A DNA stretch of 64,000 nt, taken from NCBI GenBank assembly GCA_019186945.1, contig JABAQJ010000006.1, positions 62,001 to 126,000 of the forward strand, read 5' to 3'. Positions 47,730 to 57,329 of this stretch are shown one piece after another (position 1 is the stretch's first letter; each line of letters begins with the position of its first letter). The position numbers and the translations under genes are program-made. The notes under the pieces were generated by a model, which was not told where the DNA came from, did no database searches, and saw only the letters and a list, made by a program, of their open reading frames with translations. This DNA is from Gemmatimonadaceae bacterium. GTDB taxonomy: Bacteria > Gemmatimonadota > Gemmatimonadetes > Gemmatimonadales > Gemmatimonadaceae.

Positions 47730-48443
47730 CTACGGCTTCTTTCGTGCGACGGTGGTCGTATCCACGATCTTGAAGGCGAATGGCTGCTGCACCAGTTGCT
47801 TGACCCGCTTGTTCGCCATTACCGCCGGCCGGAAGCGCATTCCCGGAAGGGTGGCCCTGACCGATTGCGCGAAATCCTTATGCGATGCGAAAAGCACACG
47901 GAACGATGCGGTGTCCGCGCGGCCCGTAGTATCCACGACATACTGAACGACGACAGTGCCTTCAATACGCCGTCGGAGCATTGACTCGGGATACGGTGGT
48001 GCCGCGCTGTCTTCGTAACGGACCGCGGCCGTATCCACCTCCAACTCGGTCATCACCGAATCGCCAAGAAGTTCGGGCTGCGGGACTGGCTCTTCCGGTC
48101 CCAGCTCCTCGTCATGGCGTTCTCCCTTCGGCTTCAGATACTCGAGCTTTTCCTTGTCCCCCAGCTCGTCCGCCTCGTGTCCGGCCCCCGGTGGGGAAGT
48201 CGCCAGTCGGGTCCACGTTACCTTCTCCTGCTTTGGGCGGGAGCCGACGAGATGATCCTTCGGGATCAGGTACTGCGCGATTGAAAACGTGTCGTCGGGT
48301 GTCGCGAGACTGACTCCGTTGTTCGAGCTGGCCAGCCAGACGCCCACGAGTGCAACGTGGGCGGCGACGCTGACCGCCGGCCACTCTGCCACCGTGTACC
48401 ACGAGTGAGGTGACTGTCGCTGGAGCAAACGTCGAAAAATCAT
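47730..48443 (-). CDS. TonB-family energy transducer
   Basis: A 237-residue protein with an N-terminal membrane helix (about 23-40, VSVAAHVALVGVWLASS). A charged Pro/Glu/Lys spacer follows (KPKGERHDEELGPEEPVPQPE). The C-terminal TonB domain reads APPYPESMLRRRIEGTVVVQYVVDTTGRADTASFRV. Such proteins pass proton-motive energy to outer-membrane receptors. No exbB or exbD is adjacent, so it would rely on motor proteins encoded elsewhere, or act in another envelope role. Confidence 0.85.
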   Translation of the reverse strand: MIFRRLLQRQSPHSWYTVAEWPAVSVAAHVALVGVWLASSNNGVSLATPDDTFSIAQYLIPKDHLVGSRPKQEKVTWTRLATSPPGAGHEADELGDKEKLEYLKPKGERHDEELGPEEPVPQPELLGDSVMTELEVDTAAVRYEDSAAPPYPESMLRRRIEGTVVVQYVVDTTGRADTASFRVLFASHKDFAQSVRATLPGMRFRPAVMANKRVKQLVQQPFAFKIVDTTTVARKKP

Positions 48444-48641
48444 GCCGCCTTCATTCGGTGCCGGTCAGCCACGCCGCGGCACCCTCACTACGTGCCGCGA
48501 TTGGACTACCGCGAACTATTGTGGACGGCAACCGCGACGGCAAGCGCTGGTGGGACGAATGGCGAATACTGCGACACGAAACCACGTCTGCGCGATACGT
48601 CATCGACTCGCCCTGACTGGTCCGGCCGCGTTCGTCCAGGT

Positions 48642-49124
48642 TCAGGAGCGCAAGGCTCGGCTGGCCGACTTCCAGGAGGACACACGCCATCCAGCAGCCG
48701 CGAACAGGCACAATACGATGATCGCCGAGATGTGCTTCAGCACGGCCTTGAACGCGGCGCTCTGAAACTCCTTGAGCCCCTCCGGCTGTATGCTCGCATT
48801 CAGCTGGACAATATCGAGAACGAACAGGGCGACGAAGGCAATCAGGACAAGCGCTGCCACGGTGTTTACGATCGCGAGAACGCGCTGAAAGACCAGGTGC
48901 TCCCGCACGGCTGCTACCACGATCATGATGCCCAAGCCAAGCATCGGCGTCATCAGGAAGTTGGAGAGCAGCCCGACGGTAGCAAATCGCCACTGGATGT
49001 TGGTCGGTGACACGGGCAGGACACTGGTGACGAAGTCGAGCAGCGGGTGACCGATCAGCAGCAACCCGAAAGCGTAGAATGGCGCGGACAGCGCTTCATC
49101 AGCGTCGACGTAGATATGGGCCAT
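48642..49124 (-). CDS. Four-helix membrane protein of unknown function
   Basis: A 160-residue integral membrane protein with four predicted helices. They lie at about 15-36 (FYAFGLLLIGHPLLDFV), 50-71 (LLSNFLMTPMLGLGIMIVV), 80-104 (VLAIVNTVAALVLIAFVALFVLD) and 128-147 (HISAIIVLCLFAAAGW). No motif points to a role. It is alone on its strand, next to a 611-base gene-free stretch. Confidence 0.65.
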   Translation of the reverse strand: MAHIYVDADEALSAPFYAFGLLLIGHPLLDFVTSVLPVSPTNIQWRFATVGLLSNFLMTPMLGLGIMIVVAAVREHLVFQRVLAIVNTVAALVLIAFVALFVLDIVQLNASIQPEGLKEFQSAAFKAVLKHISAIIVLCLFAAAGWRVSSWKSASRALRS

Positions 49125-49207
49125 GGTGGCGGGAAGAACGAATCAGACCGAGCGGCGCTAGGGAGTGCGAGTCGAAGAATAGTCCCCAGGCGAGCGACGC
49201 GCCGGAC

Positions 49208-49290
49208 ACGACGGGAAACGACGGGGTCTGACCCCTTTTGCGACGGGGTCTGACCCCTTTGCGCGACGGGAAACGACGGGGTCTGACCCC
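49208..49290. repeat. Short repeat cluster built on GGGGTCTGACCCC
   Basis: The palindrome GGGGTCTGACCCC occurs at 49223-49235, 49245-49257 and 49278-49290. The first and third copies also share the preceding CGACGGGAAACGA, giving near-identical 27-base units 55 bases apart. Related words occur at 59797 and 60720. GGGGTCAGACCCC-type words are widespread intergenic repeats in bacteria; I cannot tell whether these mark a mobile element. Confidence 0.75.
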
Positions 49291-49305
49291 AATTACTAAA
49301 CGGAC

Positions 49306-49341
49306 AGGGCGGATCCGCGCATCGTCGCGCGAACCCGCCCT
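49306..49341. other. Stem-loop beside the repeat cluster
   Basis: AGGGCGG (49306-49312) pairs with CCGCCCT (49335-49341); inside, GCGC pairs with GCGC around ATCGTC. It may be the end of a transcript or part of the repeat element. No T-run follows. Confidence 0.4.
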
Positions 49342-49735
49342 GCGTCGGTCGCTCAGAGGGAGTGAGTAACCGAAGTAACAGTGCCGACCACGACTCCGGA
49401 TCGCTCCTTTGCAAGTGACAAGCGGGCGGGCCGCCACATGCCGAGTCGGGTCGGCTATCTGACACTCTCGAGGGCACCGAGCGTGCCAACCGGGACTCGG
49501 GAATCGGCACACGCTCCTTGGCCCCATACCCGACCATCGTAACATCAGCGCGTCGAACACTTTGCGCGTCAAGCATCGGCCCGAAATCGTCATCCACACT
49601 TGGAAGTCTGCCTTCGACATCGTCTTGCACTGATCAGTCTGGTTGTGGAGTAGACTCAACATGCCGTTGTGTTCAGTCGCGAATGACCGGACGATTTCTC
49701 CGGTCGTTGCGGCGGGCGGGCGCGGATTTTCGCGG

Positions 49736-50017
49736 CTAACCAGCGTCGGCCAAGTAACCGCCCAGACGAAGCGTCTCGAAGACGTTGTCGTTCGCCACTT
49801 GGGCCAGGCGTACGGCGGCGACGAACTGACTGCGCGCCACCAGACTTTCGACGGTTCCAGCGATCAGTTCATCACTGCCGCAGACCTGCTTTGCGGGCGA
49901 CTCGCTATCGCCGGGATCGGAGAGTCCGGCACGCGCGATGCGCTCGGCAGCGCGGTTCATCGATTGTGTCGAACGCTGGATGGCGTCGAGCGCGATGGAG
50001 GGGCCGGACACGTACAT
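49736..50017 (-). CDS. Small flagellar rod/hook-like protein
   Basis: A 93-residue protein. The start, PSIALDAIQRSTQSMNRAAERIARAG, and the end, AGTVESLVARSQFVAAVRLAQVANDNVFETL, resemble the N- and C-terminal helices of flagellar basal-body rod/hook proteins (FlgC/FlgE-like), with the middle domain absent. Short proteins of this kind occur in many bacteria, sometimes outside flagellar operons. The ribosome site is weak. No other flagellar gene is in the window; the cheA remnant and cheR lie 15 kb away. Confidence 0.5.
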   Translation of the reverse strand: MYVSGPSIALDAIQRSTQSMNRAAERIARAGLSDPGDSESPAKQVCGSDELIAGTVESLVARSQFVAAVRLAQVANDNVFETLRLGGYLADAG

Positions 50018-50208
50018 GAGAAGTCGCCGCTGGGGTCTACCTACACAGACGCACTAGCGGTCCACTGAGTTACGACGAATCGCCTGACGACGCCGTGGCC
50101 GCGGCATCAGCGAAACCCTGCGGCTCGCTCAGGTAACGTCGTAATCGCCTGCACGCTACCCAAGCCGGTCATGCCTGGCAGCGCTGGCGGCCTGCTTCCC
50201 GACATGTG

Positions 50209-51894
50209 TCAGGTCAGCGCTGCTGCCTCGCGCAAGCGAAAGCGCTGCAATTTTCCTGTCGAGGTGCGAGGCATCGACGTTTGGAAGACAACCCGGCGTG
50301 GATACTTGTACGGTGCCAGCTGCGATTTCACCCACTCCTGTAACAGCTTCGCGGTTTCCTCGCTGGGCTCGTGCCCGTTGTGCAGGACCACGTGAGCGCA
50401 AACAACCTGCCCGCGCTCGGGATCGGGTGCGCCGACAACTCCGCACTCGTGTACGGCCGGATGCTCCAGTAGCACTGCCTCGATCTCCGGACCGGAGATG
50501 TTGTAACCTGCGGACACGATCATGTCGTCGGTGCGAGCTTGGTACCAGAAGTAGCCATCGGCGTCCCGAATGTACGAGTCGCCAGTCAGATTCCACCCAT
50601 CACGCACATAGGTGCGCTGTCGATCGGTGTCGTTCAGGTAGCGGCAGCCGGTCGGTCCGCGCACGGCGAGCATGCCGATCGTCCCGTCCGGCACATCCCG
50701 GAGTGCGTCATCCACGACACGGGCCTCGTATCCCGGAACCACGCGTCCGGTGGCGCCAGGTCTGATGTCGTCGCCGGATGCGCTGATGAAGATGTGAAGC
50801 ATCTCGGTGGCGCCAATGCCGTCGATGATGCGGATTCCTGTTGCCTCGCGCCATGCCTGGAAGGTAGGTGCCGGCAGAGTCTCGCCGGCGGAAACGCAGA
50901 GCCGCAGGCTCGATACGTCGTGGTCCTTGAGCAGCCCGAGCATTGCGCGATAGGCGGTTGGAGCGGTAAAAACCACGGTCGCGCCATAGCGCTGGATGCC
51001 TTGGGCCAGGTGCGGCGGCGTCGCCTGTTCGAGCAGGATGGTGCTGGCGCCGATTCGCATGGGGAAGAGCAGCAGCCCCCCAAGGCCAAACGTGAACGCG
51101 AACGGCGGCGACCCGATGAAACGATCTTCGGCGTTGGCCAGGAGCACGTACCGGGGGAAGCAATCGCAGATGGCCAGCACGTCGCGGTGGAGGTGCACCG
51201 TACCCTTGCCTTCGCCCGTCGTGCCCGAGGTGAACGCGATCAAGGCGGCGTCGTCAGCGGCGGTTTCCACGGATTCGAACGTGCCGTTCTTCTTCGCCAT
51301 CAGTGCCTCCAGCGAACGGTCGTCGCCAGCTGCGATGGATCCTGGCCCGAACCGCACTACGCACGCATCCTTTCGGGGGGTACCGTCGGCATGGGATGCC
51401 ATGACCTGTTCGCATTCGGTGGCGTATCTGGCGTCGGTCATCGCCAGTCTGATCCGGGCCTTGTCCACGGCGAATCGCAGTTCGCGCGAACGGAGTAGCG
51501 GCATGGTGCACACCACGACTCCTCCCGCCTTTAGGACGCCGAACCAGCAGGCGGCCATCATGGGCGTGTTCGGGCCCCGCAGCAACACGCGGTTCCCGGC
51601 GATCAGGCCCAGATCCTCCGTCAGCACGCGTGCAATGCGATTCGCGCGGTCGTTCAAGTCGCGATACGTCCACTCGCCATCGGGTGTGTGGAACACGATG
51701 CGATCGCCCCAGCCGCGGACAATCGCGGCATCCAGCAACTCCACCGCGCAATTCAGACGATCCGGATACGCGAGTTCCGGGGTCGTGCTGTAGTCCATAC
51801 GTGGCCAGAGCGGGCGCGGCGGCAGCGATCGTTCGACGAAGCGATCGATGTGGGCGCTGGGCACGCCGCCAGGAAGGCCGTCGCAATCAGGCAT
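50209..51894 (-). CDS. Aryl-CoA ligase, probably 2-aminobenzoate-CoA ligase
   Basis: A 561-residue AMP-forming acyl-CoA synthetase that would activate anthranilate (2-aminobenzoate) with ATP and CoA. The P-loop is FTSGTTGEGKGTVH, followed by DGIGATEMLHIF, the DGWNLTGDSY hinge, and the catalytic Lys in TSTGKLQRFRL. Length and sequence resemble benzoate/aminobenzoate CoA ligases. The same operon encodes a 2-aminobenzoyl-CoA monooxygenase/reductase, which makes anthranilate the likely substrate; benzoate or salicylate remain possible. GGGAGGAGG stands just before ATG 51894, 18 bases after the acyl-CoA dehydrogenase stop. Confidence 0.85.
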   Translation of the reverse strand: MPDCDGLPGGVPSAHIDRFVERSLPPRPLWPRMDYSTTPELAYPDRLNCAVELLDAAIVRGWGDRIVFHTPDGEWTYRDLNDRANRIARVLTEDLGLIAGNRVLLRGPNTPMMAACWFGVLKAGGVVVCTMPLLRSRELRFAVDKARIRLAMTDARYATECEQVMASHADGTPRKDACVVRFGPGSIAAGDDRSLEALMAKKNGTFESVETAADDAALIAFTSGTTGEGKGTVHLHRDVLAICDCFPRYVLLANAEDRFIGSPPFAFTFGLGGLLLFPMRIGASTILLEQATPPHLAQGIQRYGATVVFTAPTAYRAMLGLLKDHDVSSLRLCVSAGETLPAPTFQAWREATGIRIIDGIGATEMLHIFISASGDDIRPGATGRVVPGYEARVVDDALRDVPDGTIGMLAVRGPTGCRYLNDTDRQRTYVRDGWNLTGDSYIRDADGYFWYQARTDDMIVSAGYNISGPEIEAVLLEHPAVHECGVVGAPDPERGQVVCAHVVLHNGHEPSEETAKLLQEWVKSQLAPYKYPRRVVFQTSMPRTSTGKLQRFRLREAAALT

Positions 51895-51912
51895 TCGTGC
51901 CTCCTCCCGGGG

Positions 51913-53082
51913 TCATGGCGCGTTCTGCGTCTTCAGGATCCGACTGGCGATCACCAATTGTTGCACCTCGCTCGTTCCTTCGTAGATCCGGAGCGAGCGG
52001 ATCTCGCGGTAAAGTTCCTCGACGGGGGAGCCGGCCACTATGCCACGTCCGCCGTGCAACTGGACGGCTGCGTCGATGACGCGCTGCGCGGCCTCGGTGG
52101 CGTACCACTTGGCCATCGCCGCTTCGCGAGTAACTGGCTCGGCGGCGCAATCGCGCATCCAGGCGGCACGATATACCAGGAGCGCGCTTGCATCGATCTC
52201 AGTTGCCATGCCGGCGATGCGCGCCTGCGTCAGCTGGTGCTCCGCCAGAGCGCGCCCGAACACGCGCCGCTCGCGCGCAAAACCGACGGCTTCGTCGAGC
52301 GCGCGGCGCGCCAGCCCCAACGCAGCGGCTCCAACGGTCGCGCGAAACGTATCCAATGTGCCTAACGCTACACGCACGCCCCGTCCTGCGTCACCCACCA
52401 TGGCGCCCGCCGGCACGCGGCAGGCTTCGAACGCTATTCGTGCCAGCGGATGCGGGGCGATGGTCACGAGACGCTCCACCATGCGAACTCCCGCGGCATC
52501 CGCCTCTACGACGAACGCGGCGAACTCGCGCTCTTCGCCGTCGATGCGTGCGAATACCACGTAGAAATCGGCGATCCCTCCGTTCGAAATCCATGTCTTT
52601 TCTCCGTCGATCACCCAGTCGGCGCCGTCCCGCCGTGCTGTGGTGCGCATGGCGGCGATGTCGCTGCCGGCCTCTGGCTCGGAGAGCGCGAAGGCGGCGA
52701 TCGTGCGTCCCGTGCTTACGCCCGGCAGGTATCGCGCCCTCAGCGACTCGCTGCCGTACAGCGAGATCGGGCCGGCGCCGAGGCCCTGCATGGCGAATGC
52801 GAAGTCGGCAAGTGCCGCATGCCGGGCGAGCGTCTCGCGCGCGACGCAAAGCGAGCGCACGTCGAGGGCACCCGTGCGACCTCCGTACGCCGCTGGTACC
52901 GAGAGCTGCAACCAGCCAGCATCGCCGTACGCGCGCACCAATCGACGACACTGGTCGTCGACGTCGCAGTCATGGAGTGCCTTTCGGTCGATATTGTCGG
53001 CGGCCCAGCTGTCCAGATCGCTCGCCAGCACCCGATGGCGCTCGTCGAAGAACGGCCACCGCAGGAATGCTGTGTCGCTCAT
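51913..53082 (-). CDS. Acyl-CoA dehydrogenase
   Basis: A 389-residue FAD enzyme for alpha,beta-desaturation of an acyl-CoA. Family blocks are [66 protein letters not shown] and the C-terminal [12 protein letters not shown]. The Glu in YEGT(S/T)E is the catalytic base in short-chain members. In this operon it likely acts on the alicyclic CoA ester after ring dearomatisation of anthraniloyl-CoA. Confidence 0.93.
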   Translation of the reverse strand: MSDTAFLRWPFFDERHRVLASDLDSWAADNIDRKALHDCDVDDQCRRLVRAYGDAGWLQLSVPAAYGGRTGALDVRSLCVARETLARHAALADFAFAMQGLGAGPISLYGSESLRARYLPGVSTGRTIAAFALSEPEAGSDIAAMRTTARRDGADWVIDGEKTWISNGGIADFYVVFARIDGEEREFAAFVVEADAAGVRMVERLVTIAPHPLARIAFEACRVPAGAMVGDAGRGVRVALGTLDTFRATVGAAALGLARRALDEAVGFARERRVFGRALAEHQLTQARIAGMATEIDASALLVYRAAWMRDCAAEPVTREAAMAKWYATEAAQRVIDAAVQLHGGRGIVAGSPVEELYREIRSLRIYEGTSEVQQLVIASRILKTQNAP

Positions 53083-53104
53083 CGGCTTCGCGCCATGGCC
53101 GACA

Positions 53105-53938
53105 TCACTTTCCTTCGAACGCGGGAACGGTGCGCGCCACGAACGCGCGATACGCGCGCGCGAAGTCGCCCGTCTGCATGCAGATCGCCTGGGCCTGCGC
53201 CTCGTGCTCCAGTGCGACGTCGATCGGCATGGCCCATTCCGCGTGCAGGCAGGACTTGGTCATCGCATGGGCGAAGGACGGTCCGTCCGCCAGTTCCTTC
53301 GCGAACGTCGCGGCATCCGCCTGCAGCCTGTCCGCGGGAACGATCCGATTGAAGAATCCCCACTGCAGGCCTTCGTCCGCAGACATGAAACGTCCTGTGT
53401 AAAGCAGTTCGGCCGCCCTTCCCAGTCCGACGATGCGCGGCAGCAGCGCGCAGGCACCCATGTCCGCGCCGGACAGCCCCACACGCACGAACAGGAACGC
53501 CGTTCGTGCTGCCGGCGTGCCGAACCGAACGTCGCTGGCCATGGCGAGAATCGCTCCAGCGCCGGCGCAGGTGCCATCGACGGCCGCCACGATCGGTTGC
53601 GGACAGGAGCGCATGGCAGCGACAAGGCCGCCGGTCATCCGCGTGAAGGCCAACAGCTCGTCCATTCGCCTTTCGTCTCGTGCCTGCACGAGCGGACCGA
53701 TGATCTCGTGAACGTCGCCGCCGCTGCAAAAATTCCCGGCGGCGCCGACGATCACCACGGCGCGCACGTCTCGCGCAGAAGCGAGGCGGCGGAAAAACTC
53801 TGTAAGCTCCGCGTACGATGCGAACGTCAGCGGGTTCTTTCGCTCCGGACGATTGAGTGTAACCGTCGCCACCATTCCCGTCACCTCCAACAAGAAATGC
53901 GACGGTACAAATCCCGCCAGATCCTCGCGCGGCGCCAT
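53105..53938 (-). CDS. Enoyl-CoA hydratase/isomerase family protein
   Basis: A crotonase-fold enzyme of 277 residues from ATG 53938. The oxyanion-hole blocks are [12 protein letters not shown] and [19 protein letters not shown]. The Asp at the second catalytic site ([18 protein letters not shown]) departs from the usual Glu pair, so hydratase, isomerase or C-C lyase activity is open. A longer frame back to TTG 54031 would abut the monooxygenase stop, but family homologues begin near 53938. In context it should process the ring-derived CoA ester. Confidence 0.9.
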   Translation of the reverse strand: MAPREDLAGFVPSHFLLEVTGMVATVTLNRPERKNPLTFASYAELTEFFRRLASARDVRAVVIVGAAGNFCSGGDVHEIIGPLVQARDERRMDELLAFTRMTGGLVAAMRSCPQPIVAAVDGTCAGAGAILAMASDVRFGTPAARTAFLFVRVGLSGADMGACALLPRIVGLGRAAELLYTGRFMSADEGLQWGFFNRIVPADRLQADAATFAKELADGPSFAHAMTKSCLHAEWAMPIDVALEHEAQAQAICMQTGDFARAYRAFVARTVPAFEGK

Positions 53939-54031
53939 GGCGGATTCGGGGACGATGGGAGGTGTCACGGGATCGGTCAGTCGGTCCGAAGGTTCGTCAC
54001 CAAGCTTGCACGCGCCGACGTCGTCAGGCAA

Positions 54032-56368
54032 CTACCGCGCCTGGGCGGCGCGTTCCAGCAGGCGTTGCAACTGCTCGCTGCCGGACGTGTAAGGCCACGG
54101 CCACGCCTGCCCTCGCCAGCCCTGCCTGGCGGCGGCGTGCAATGTCCAGTTGGGGTCTGCGAGGTGAGGTCGGGCGAGAGCACACAGGTCGGCTCGGCCG
54201 GCAGCCAGGATCGAGTTCACTTGATCCGGATCCGTAATGCTCCCAACGGCGATGGTGGGGATGCCCACTTCGTTCCGGATGCGGTCGCTGAACGGAGTCT
54301 GCCACATGCGGCCGTACACGGGCCGCGCATCCGGCGACGTCTGTCCGGTCGACACGTGGATGATGTCGGCACCGGCCTCGGCGAAGGCACGCGCGATAGT
54401 GACGGACTCAGCAGCGTCAACACCGCCGTCCACCCAGTCCGTAGCGGAGATCCGGACCGAGATCGGTCGCGCGACGGGCCAGACGTCTCGCACGGCCCGA
54501 AAGACCTCCAGGGGATAACGCAGACGGTTTGCGGTAGTGCCGCCGTACTCGTCGGTCCGCTGGTTCGCGAGCGGCGTCAGAAACGACGAAAGGAGGTAGC
54601 CGTGCGCGCAGTGCAGTTCGAGCATGTCGAAGTCGGCGGTGTTCGCCATCGTCGCCGCCCGGACGAACTCGTCGCGTACGCGATCCATGTCCGAGCGGGT
54701 CATGGCGCCTGGCGTGCGCATGGCTGGAAGATACGGGATCGCAGAGGGCGCCAGCGTATTCCACGCCTCGGCGTCGCTCAGTGGTTCGTCGCCATGCTCC
54801 AGCCCGATCTTCACCGAACCTTTCCGCCCCGAATGCCCTAGTTGCAACGCGATCCGCGCACGGCTCCACTCGTGCACGAAGCGCGTGATTCGCTTCCACG
54901 CTGCCGTGTGAGCGGCGACGTACATGCCCGCACAGCCGGGCGTGATGCGTCCCGTCGGAGACACACACGTCATCTCGGTGACGATCAGGCCCGCACCACC
55001 TAACGCGCGGGCACCGTAATGGACCAGGTGGAAATCGCCCGGCGTGCCATTCTCCGCGCAGTACAAGTCCATTGGCGACACCACGATCCGGTTCTCCAGC
55101 GTCATTCCGCGGAGGACGAATGGCGTGAACATGGGTGGCGGTGGCGCGGAATGCGGCGTGTTCGCCGCCGCCGTCCGGCTCGCGAACCAGCGCTCCACGC
55201 CGGACAGGTATTCTCGATCCCGGAGTCGCAGGTTCTCATGACTCACCCGCTGGCTCCGCGTCAGGAGCGAGTAGGCGAACTGCTCAGCGTCCAGGTGCCA
55301 GTATCGGCCGACGTGCTCGAACCACTCCATGGAGTTACGCGCTGCGCTCTGGATCCGGAGCACCTCCGTCATCCGCGCGTCCTGATAACGCGTCAGTGCC
55401 GCGGCCAGCGCGGCCGGTCGTGTGACGGGATCCTCCATTGTTCCGGCGGTGGCGGACAGTGCCTCGGCCAACGCGATCGCGTCCTCCATCGCCAGCTTGG
55501 TCCCGCTGCCGATCGAGAAATGGGCTGTATGCGCCGCATCGCCCAACAAGACGATGTTGCCAGTGAACCAGGACTCGCAGCCGACCCGCAGGAACGTTAC
55601 CCATGGCGCCGCCTGTCGGTGCGGTGTGGCGTTGTACAGGAGCACGTGTCCGTCCAGCCATGGCGCGAACAGCCGCTCGCACGCAGTGCTGGTTTCGCGT
55701 GCATCCGCGCGGTCGAACCCAGCAGCACGCCACGAGGCTTCGTCGCACTCCACAATGAAGGTCGACAGACCCTCGTCGAACCGATACGCGTGGGCCCAGT
55801 AGTTGCCGGTTTCCGTCTGCACGAAGGCAAACGTGAATGCGTCGAAACGCCGCGTCGTTCCGAACCACACGTACCGGTTGGGTCGATTGTCGAGCGTTGG
55901 GCGGAACTCCGATGCGTGGCGCTCGCGGACCGCGCTGTTGACGCCATCGGCGGCAATGATCAGGTCCGCATCGCCGAGACCCAGGGTGGCGAGCCCCGTC
56001 TCGTCGCGGACGTTGGTGGAAAACCGGAGTTCGACGCCTAACGCGGCCGCACGTTGTTGCAGGATGCGCAACAGCGTGATGCGACCGAGGCCGCTGAATC
56101 CGTGCCCGCTCGATGTGATCGTCCGTCCGTGCACGTGGACGTCGATATCATCCCAATGCGCGAAGTGATCGAGGATGGCTTGATAGCTGTCCGCGTCCGC
56201 CTGCAGGAAGTTCTCCAGCGTCTGGTCGGAGAAAACGACTCCCCAGCCGAACGTGTCGTCCGGCGCGTTTCGTTCCACGACCGCGACCTGCCACGTGGGA
56301 TTGTACTTACGGATGAGCAGCGCCGCGTACAGTCCCGCTGGGCCACCGCCGATCACGGCGACCTTCAC
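54032..56368 (-). CDS. 2-aminobenzoyl-CoA monooxygenase/reductase (salicylyl-CoA 5-hydroxylase type)
   Basis: A 778-residue fusion. Residues 1 to about 390 are an aromatic flavin monooxygenase ([60 protein letters not shown]). Residues from about 405 are an Old Yellow Enzyme-type reductase ([48 protein letters not shown]). This two-domain layout is the signature of ACMR from Azoarcus, which hydroxylates 2-aminobenzoyl-CoA and then reduces the ring, removing aromaticity without a dioxygenase. The close relative salicylyl-CoA 5-hydroxylase is the alternative. It starts with GTG right after the upstream TAG, behind GGAGGC. Confidence 0.93.
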   Translation of the reverse strand: MKVAVIGGGPAGLYAALLIRKYNPTWQVAVVERNAPDDTFGWGVVFSDQTLENFLQADADSYQAILDHFAHWDDIDVHVHGRTITSSGHGFSGLGRITLLRILQQRAAALGVELRFSTNVRDETGLATLGLGDADLIIAADGVNSAVRERHASEFRPTLDNRPNRYVWFGTTRRFDAFTFAFVQTETGNYWAHAYRFDEGLSTFIVECDEASWRAAGFDRADARETSTACERLFAPWLDGHVLLYNATPHRQAAPWVTFLRVGCESWFTGNIVLLGDAAHTAHFSIGSGTKLAMEDAIALAEALSATAGTMEDPVTRPAALAAALTRYQDARMTEVLRIQSAARNSMEWFEHVGRYWHLDAEQFAYSLLTRSQRVSHENLRLRDREYLSGVERWFASRTAAANTPHSAPPPPMFTPFVLRGMTLENRIVVSPMDLYCAENGTPGDFHLVHYGARALGGAGLIVTEMTCVSPTGRITPGCAGMYVAAHTAAWKRITRFVHEWSRARIALQLGHSGRKGSVKIGLEHGDEPLSDAEAWNTLAPSAIPYLPAMRTPGAMTRSDMDRVRDEFVRAATMANTADFDMLELHCAHGYLLSSFLTPLANQRTDEYGGTTANRLRYPLEVFRAVRDVWPVARPISVRISATDWVDGGVDAAESVTIARAFAEAGADIIHVSTGQTSPDARPVYGRMWQTPFSDRIRNEVGIPTIAVGSITDPDQVNSILAAGRADLCALARPHLADPNWTLHAAARQGWRGQAWPWPYTSGSEQLQRLLERAAQAR

Positions 56369-56800
56369 CTATTCGCCTCCAAGGAGTCCCTCGCCTTCCA
56401 GTTCCTGACGCAAATCGTCCGGCGGCGAAGCCGGACGCACGAAATACCACCACTGGAGTGCCGGATCCATGGTCTCCGATTCGGCGACCTCGCGTCCCCA
56501 GATCGGCCCGCAGGCGACCGTGGCGCGACGCACGCGGGCGTCCGCGAGCGAGACGCGTCGGCGGAGGGGTGCATCGTCTGGCATTGCCGCCACGTCCAAC
56601 GCGTCTTCCAGGATATCGCGCAGGTCCATGTCGTTCAGATACTCGTCCAGCAAACCGTGGTAACCGCGCTCTATCGAGTCCGTTGTGGTTTCCCACCGGT
56701 CGACAAGACCCGCCAAACCGCCCTCCACGACAAAGTCGGCGCATCCGCGCGCGATCAGGTACTGCCGGACACGCGCCTCAACTTCATCCATCTCGGTCAT
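56369..56800 (-). CDS. Small acidic protein, candidate immunity partner
   Basis: A 143-residue, strongly acidic cytoplasmic protein with no signal and no named domain that I recognise. It has a helical start (MTEMDEVEARVRQYLIARG), a Glu/Asp-rich middle (LDEYLNDMDLRDILEDALD) and a strand-rich end (PALQWWYFVRP). Its ATG lies 17 bases inside the end of the upstream toxin-like gene, and its stop directly abuts the ACMR start, so all three are coupled. Size, acidity and overlap fit an immunity protein. A role in anthranilate metabolism cannot be excluded. Confidence 0.65.
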   Translation of the reverse strand: MTEMDEVEARVRQYLIARGCADFVVEGGLAGLVDRWETTTDSIERGYHGLLDEYLNDMDLRDILEDALDVAAMPDDAPLRRRVSLADARVRRATVACGPIWGREVAESETMDPALQWWYFVRPASPPDDLRQELEGEGLLGGE

Positions 56801-57269
56801 CGGCCATGCCTCTCCTCCGTGCCTGACGCTGAAAGTAGGCCTCTCCGTCGTTCGGACGAAAGAAGGTGCGAATCGTGCCATCCGCGTCGAACGCCACGAA
56901 TGCACCGGATTCCCGGTCGAAACGCGACGCCGTACCGTCGGCACGACGGACTTCGAGGATCGCACCACCCAGGGGCGCGTCCCGCAGTTCCTGCGCGCGC
57001 CGCAGGTACTCGTCGGCTGCAATTTCGCCGAACTCGGCTCCGTGCTTCGCGAAATGCTCTTCCATGAGCTGCCGTGACCGGAAGCCCGCGTCCACGTGCT
57101 CGACCTTCGACGCTTCGGTGGCGGAGCCAATGGCCGTCGTCCGGGCCGCCGTTGGTGGTGGCTCCGCTTTTTCAGCCGACGGCGCGGGTCTGCAAGCCAG
57201 GAACGCACCTGACGTGACGACCGCCATGAACCTGACACACTGTCGCAACGTCTTCAGCCGTACCCCCAT
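56784..57269 (-). CDS. Exported lipoprotein with nuclease-toxin-like C-terminal domain
   Basis: A 161-residue protein with a lipobox (SGAFLAC, Cys26) and a short Pro/Thr-rich linker. Its compact domain (about 60-150) reads LMEEHFAKHGAEFGEIAADEYLRRA, then ASRFDRESGAFVAFDADGTIRTFF. The order H-x-x-KHG-x-EFG-x(6)-EY, then a beta-rich R-[FY]-D/N...F...DG-x-IRT-[FY], matches C-terminal toxin domains of Rhs/CdiA polymorphic toxins with a BECR-type RNase fold, as I remember them. Candidate active residues are His72, Lys75, His76, Arg117, Thr132 and Thr135. GGGGAGG just before the ATG is a strong ribosome site. A non-toxic, domesticated use is also possible. Confidence 0.65.
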   Translation of the reverse strand: MGVRLKTLRQCVRFMAVVTSGAFLACRPAPSAEKAEPPPTAARTTAIGSATEASKVEHVDAGFRSRQLMEEHFAKHGAEFGEIAADEYLRRAQELRDAPLGGAILEVRRADGTASRFDRESGAFVAFDADGTIRTFFRPNDGEAYFQRQARRRGMADDRDG

Positions 57270-57329
57270 GGGCCTCCCCTGTCTCTTGCGACAGAATAGC
57301 GTCGAACACGCGGCACGGCTACGAATCAG

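Larger units (their letters stand above)
49125..49735. other. Gene-free stretch with repeats and a hairpin
   Basis: The longest gap in the window. It holds three copies of the 13-base palindrome GGGGTCTGACCCC (49223-49290) and a hairpin at 49306-49341. About 400 bases of lower-GC sequence follow with no convincing gene. Open frames here overlap each other and show no family features. Confidence 0.6.

Noticed and set aside
49208-49290. CRISPR-like array
   Set aside because: Only three short palindromic units with irregular spacing of 9 and 20 bases, no spacers of uniform length and no cas genes.
49055-49662. Overlapping minus-strand frames across the repeat cluster
   Set aside because: They translate the palindromic repeats into Arg/Pro-rich peptides in two frames, which is typical of non-coding repeat DNA.
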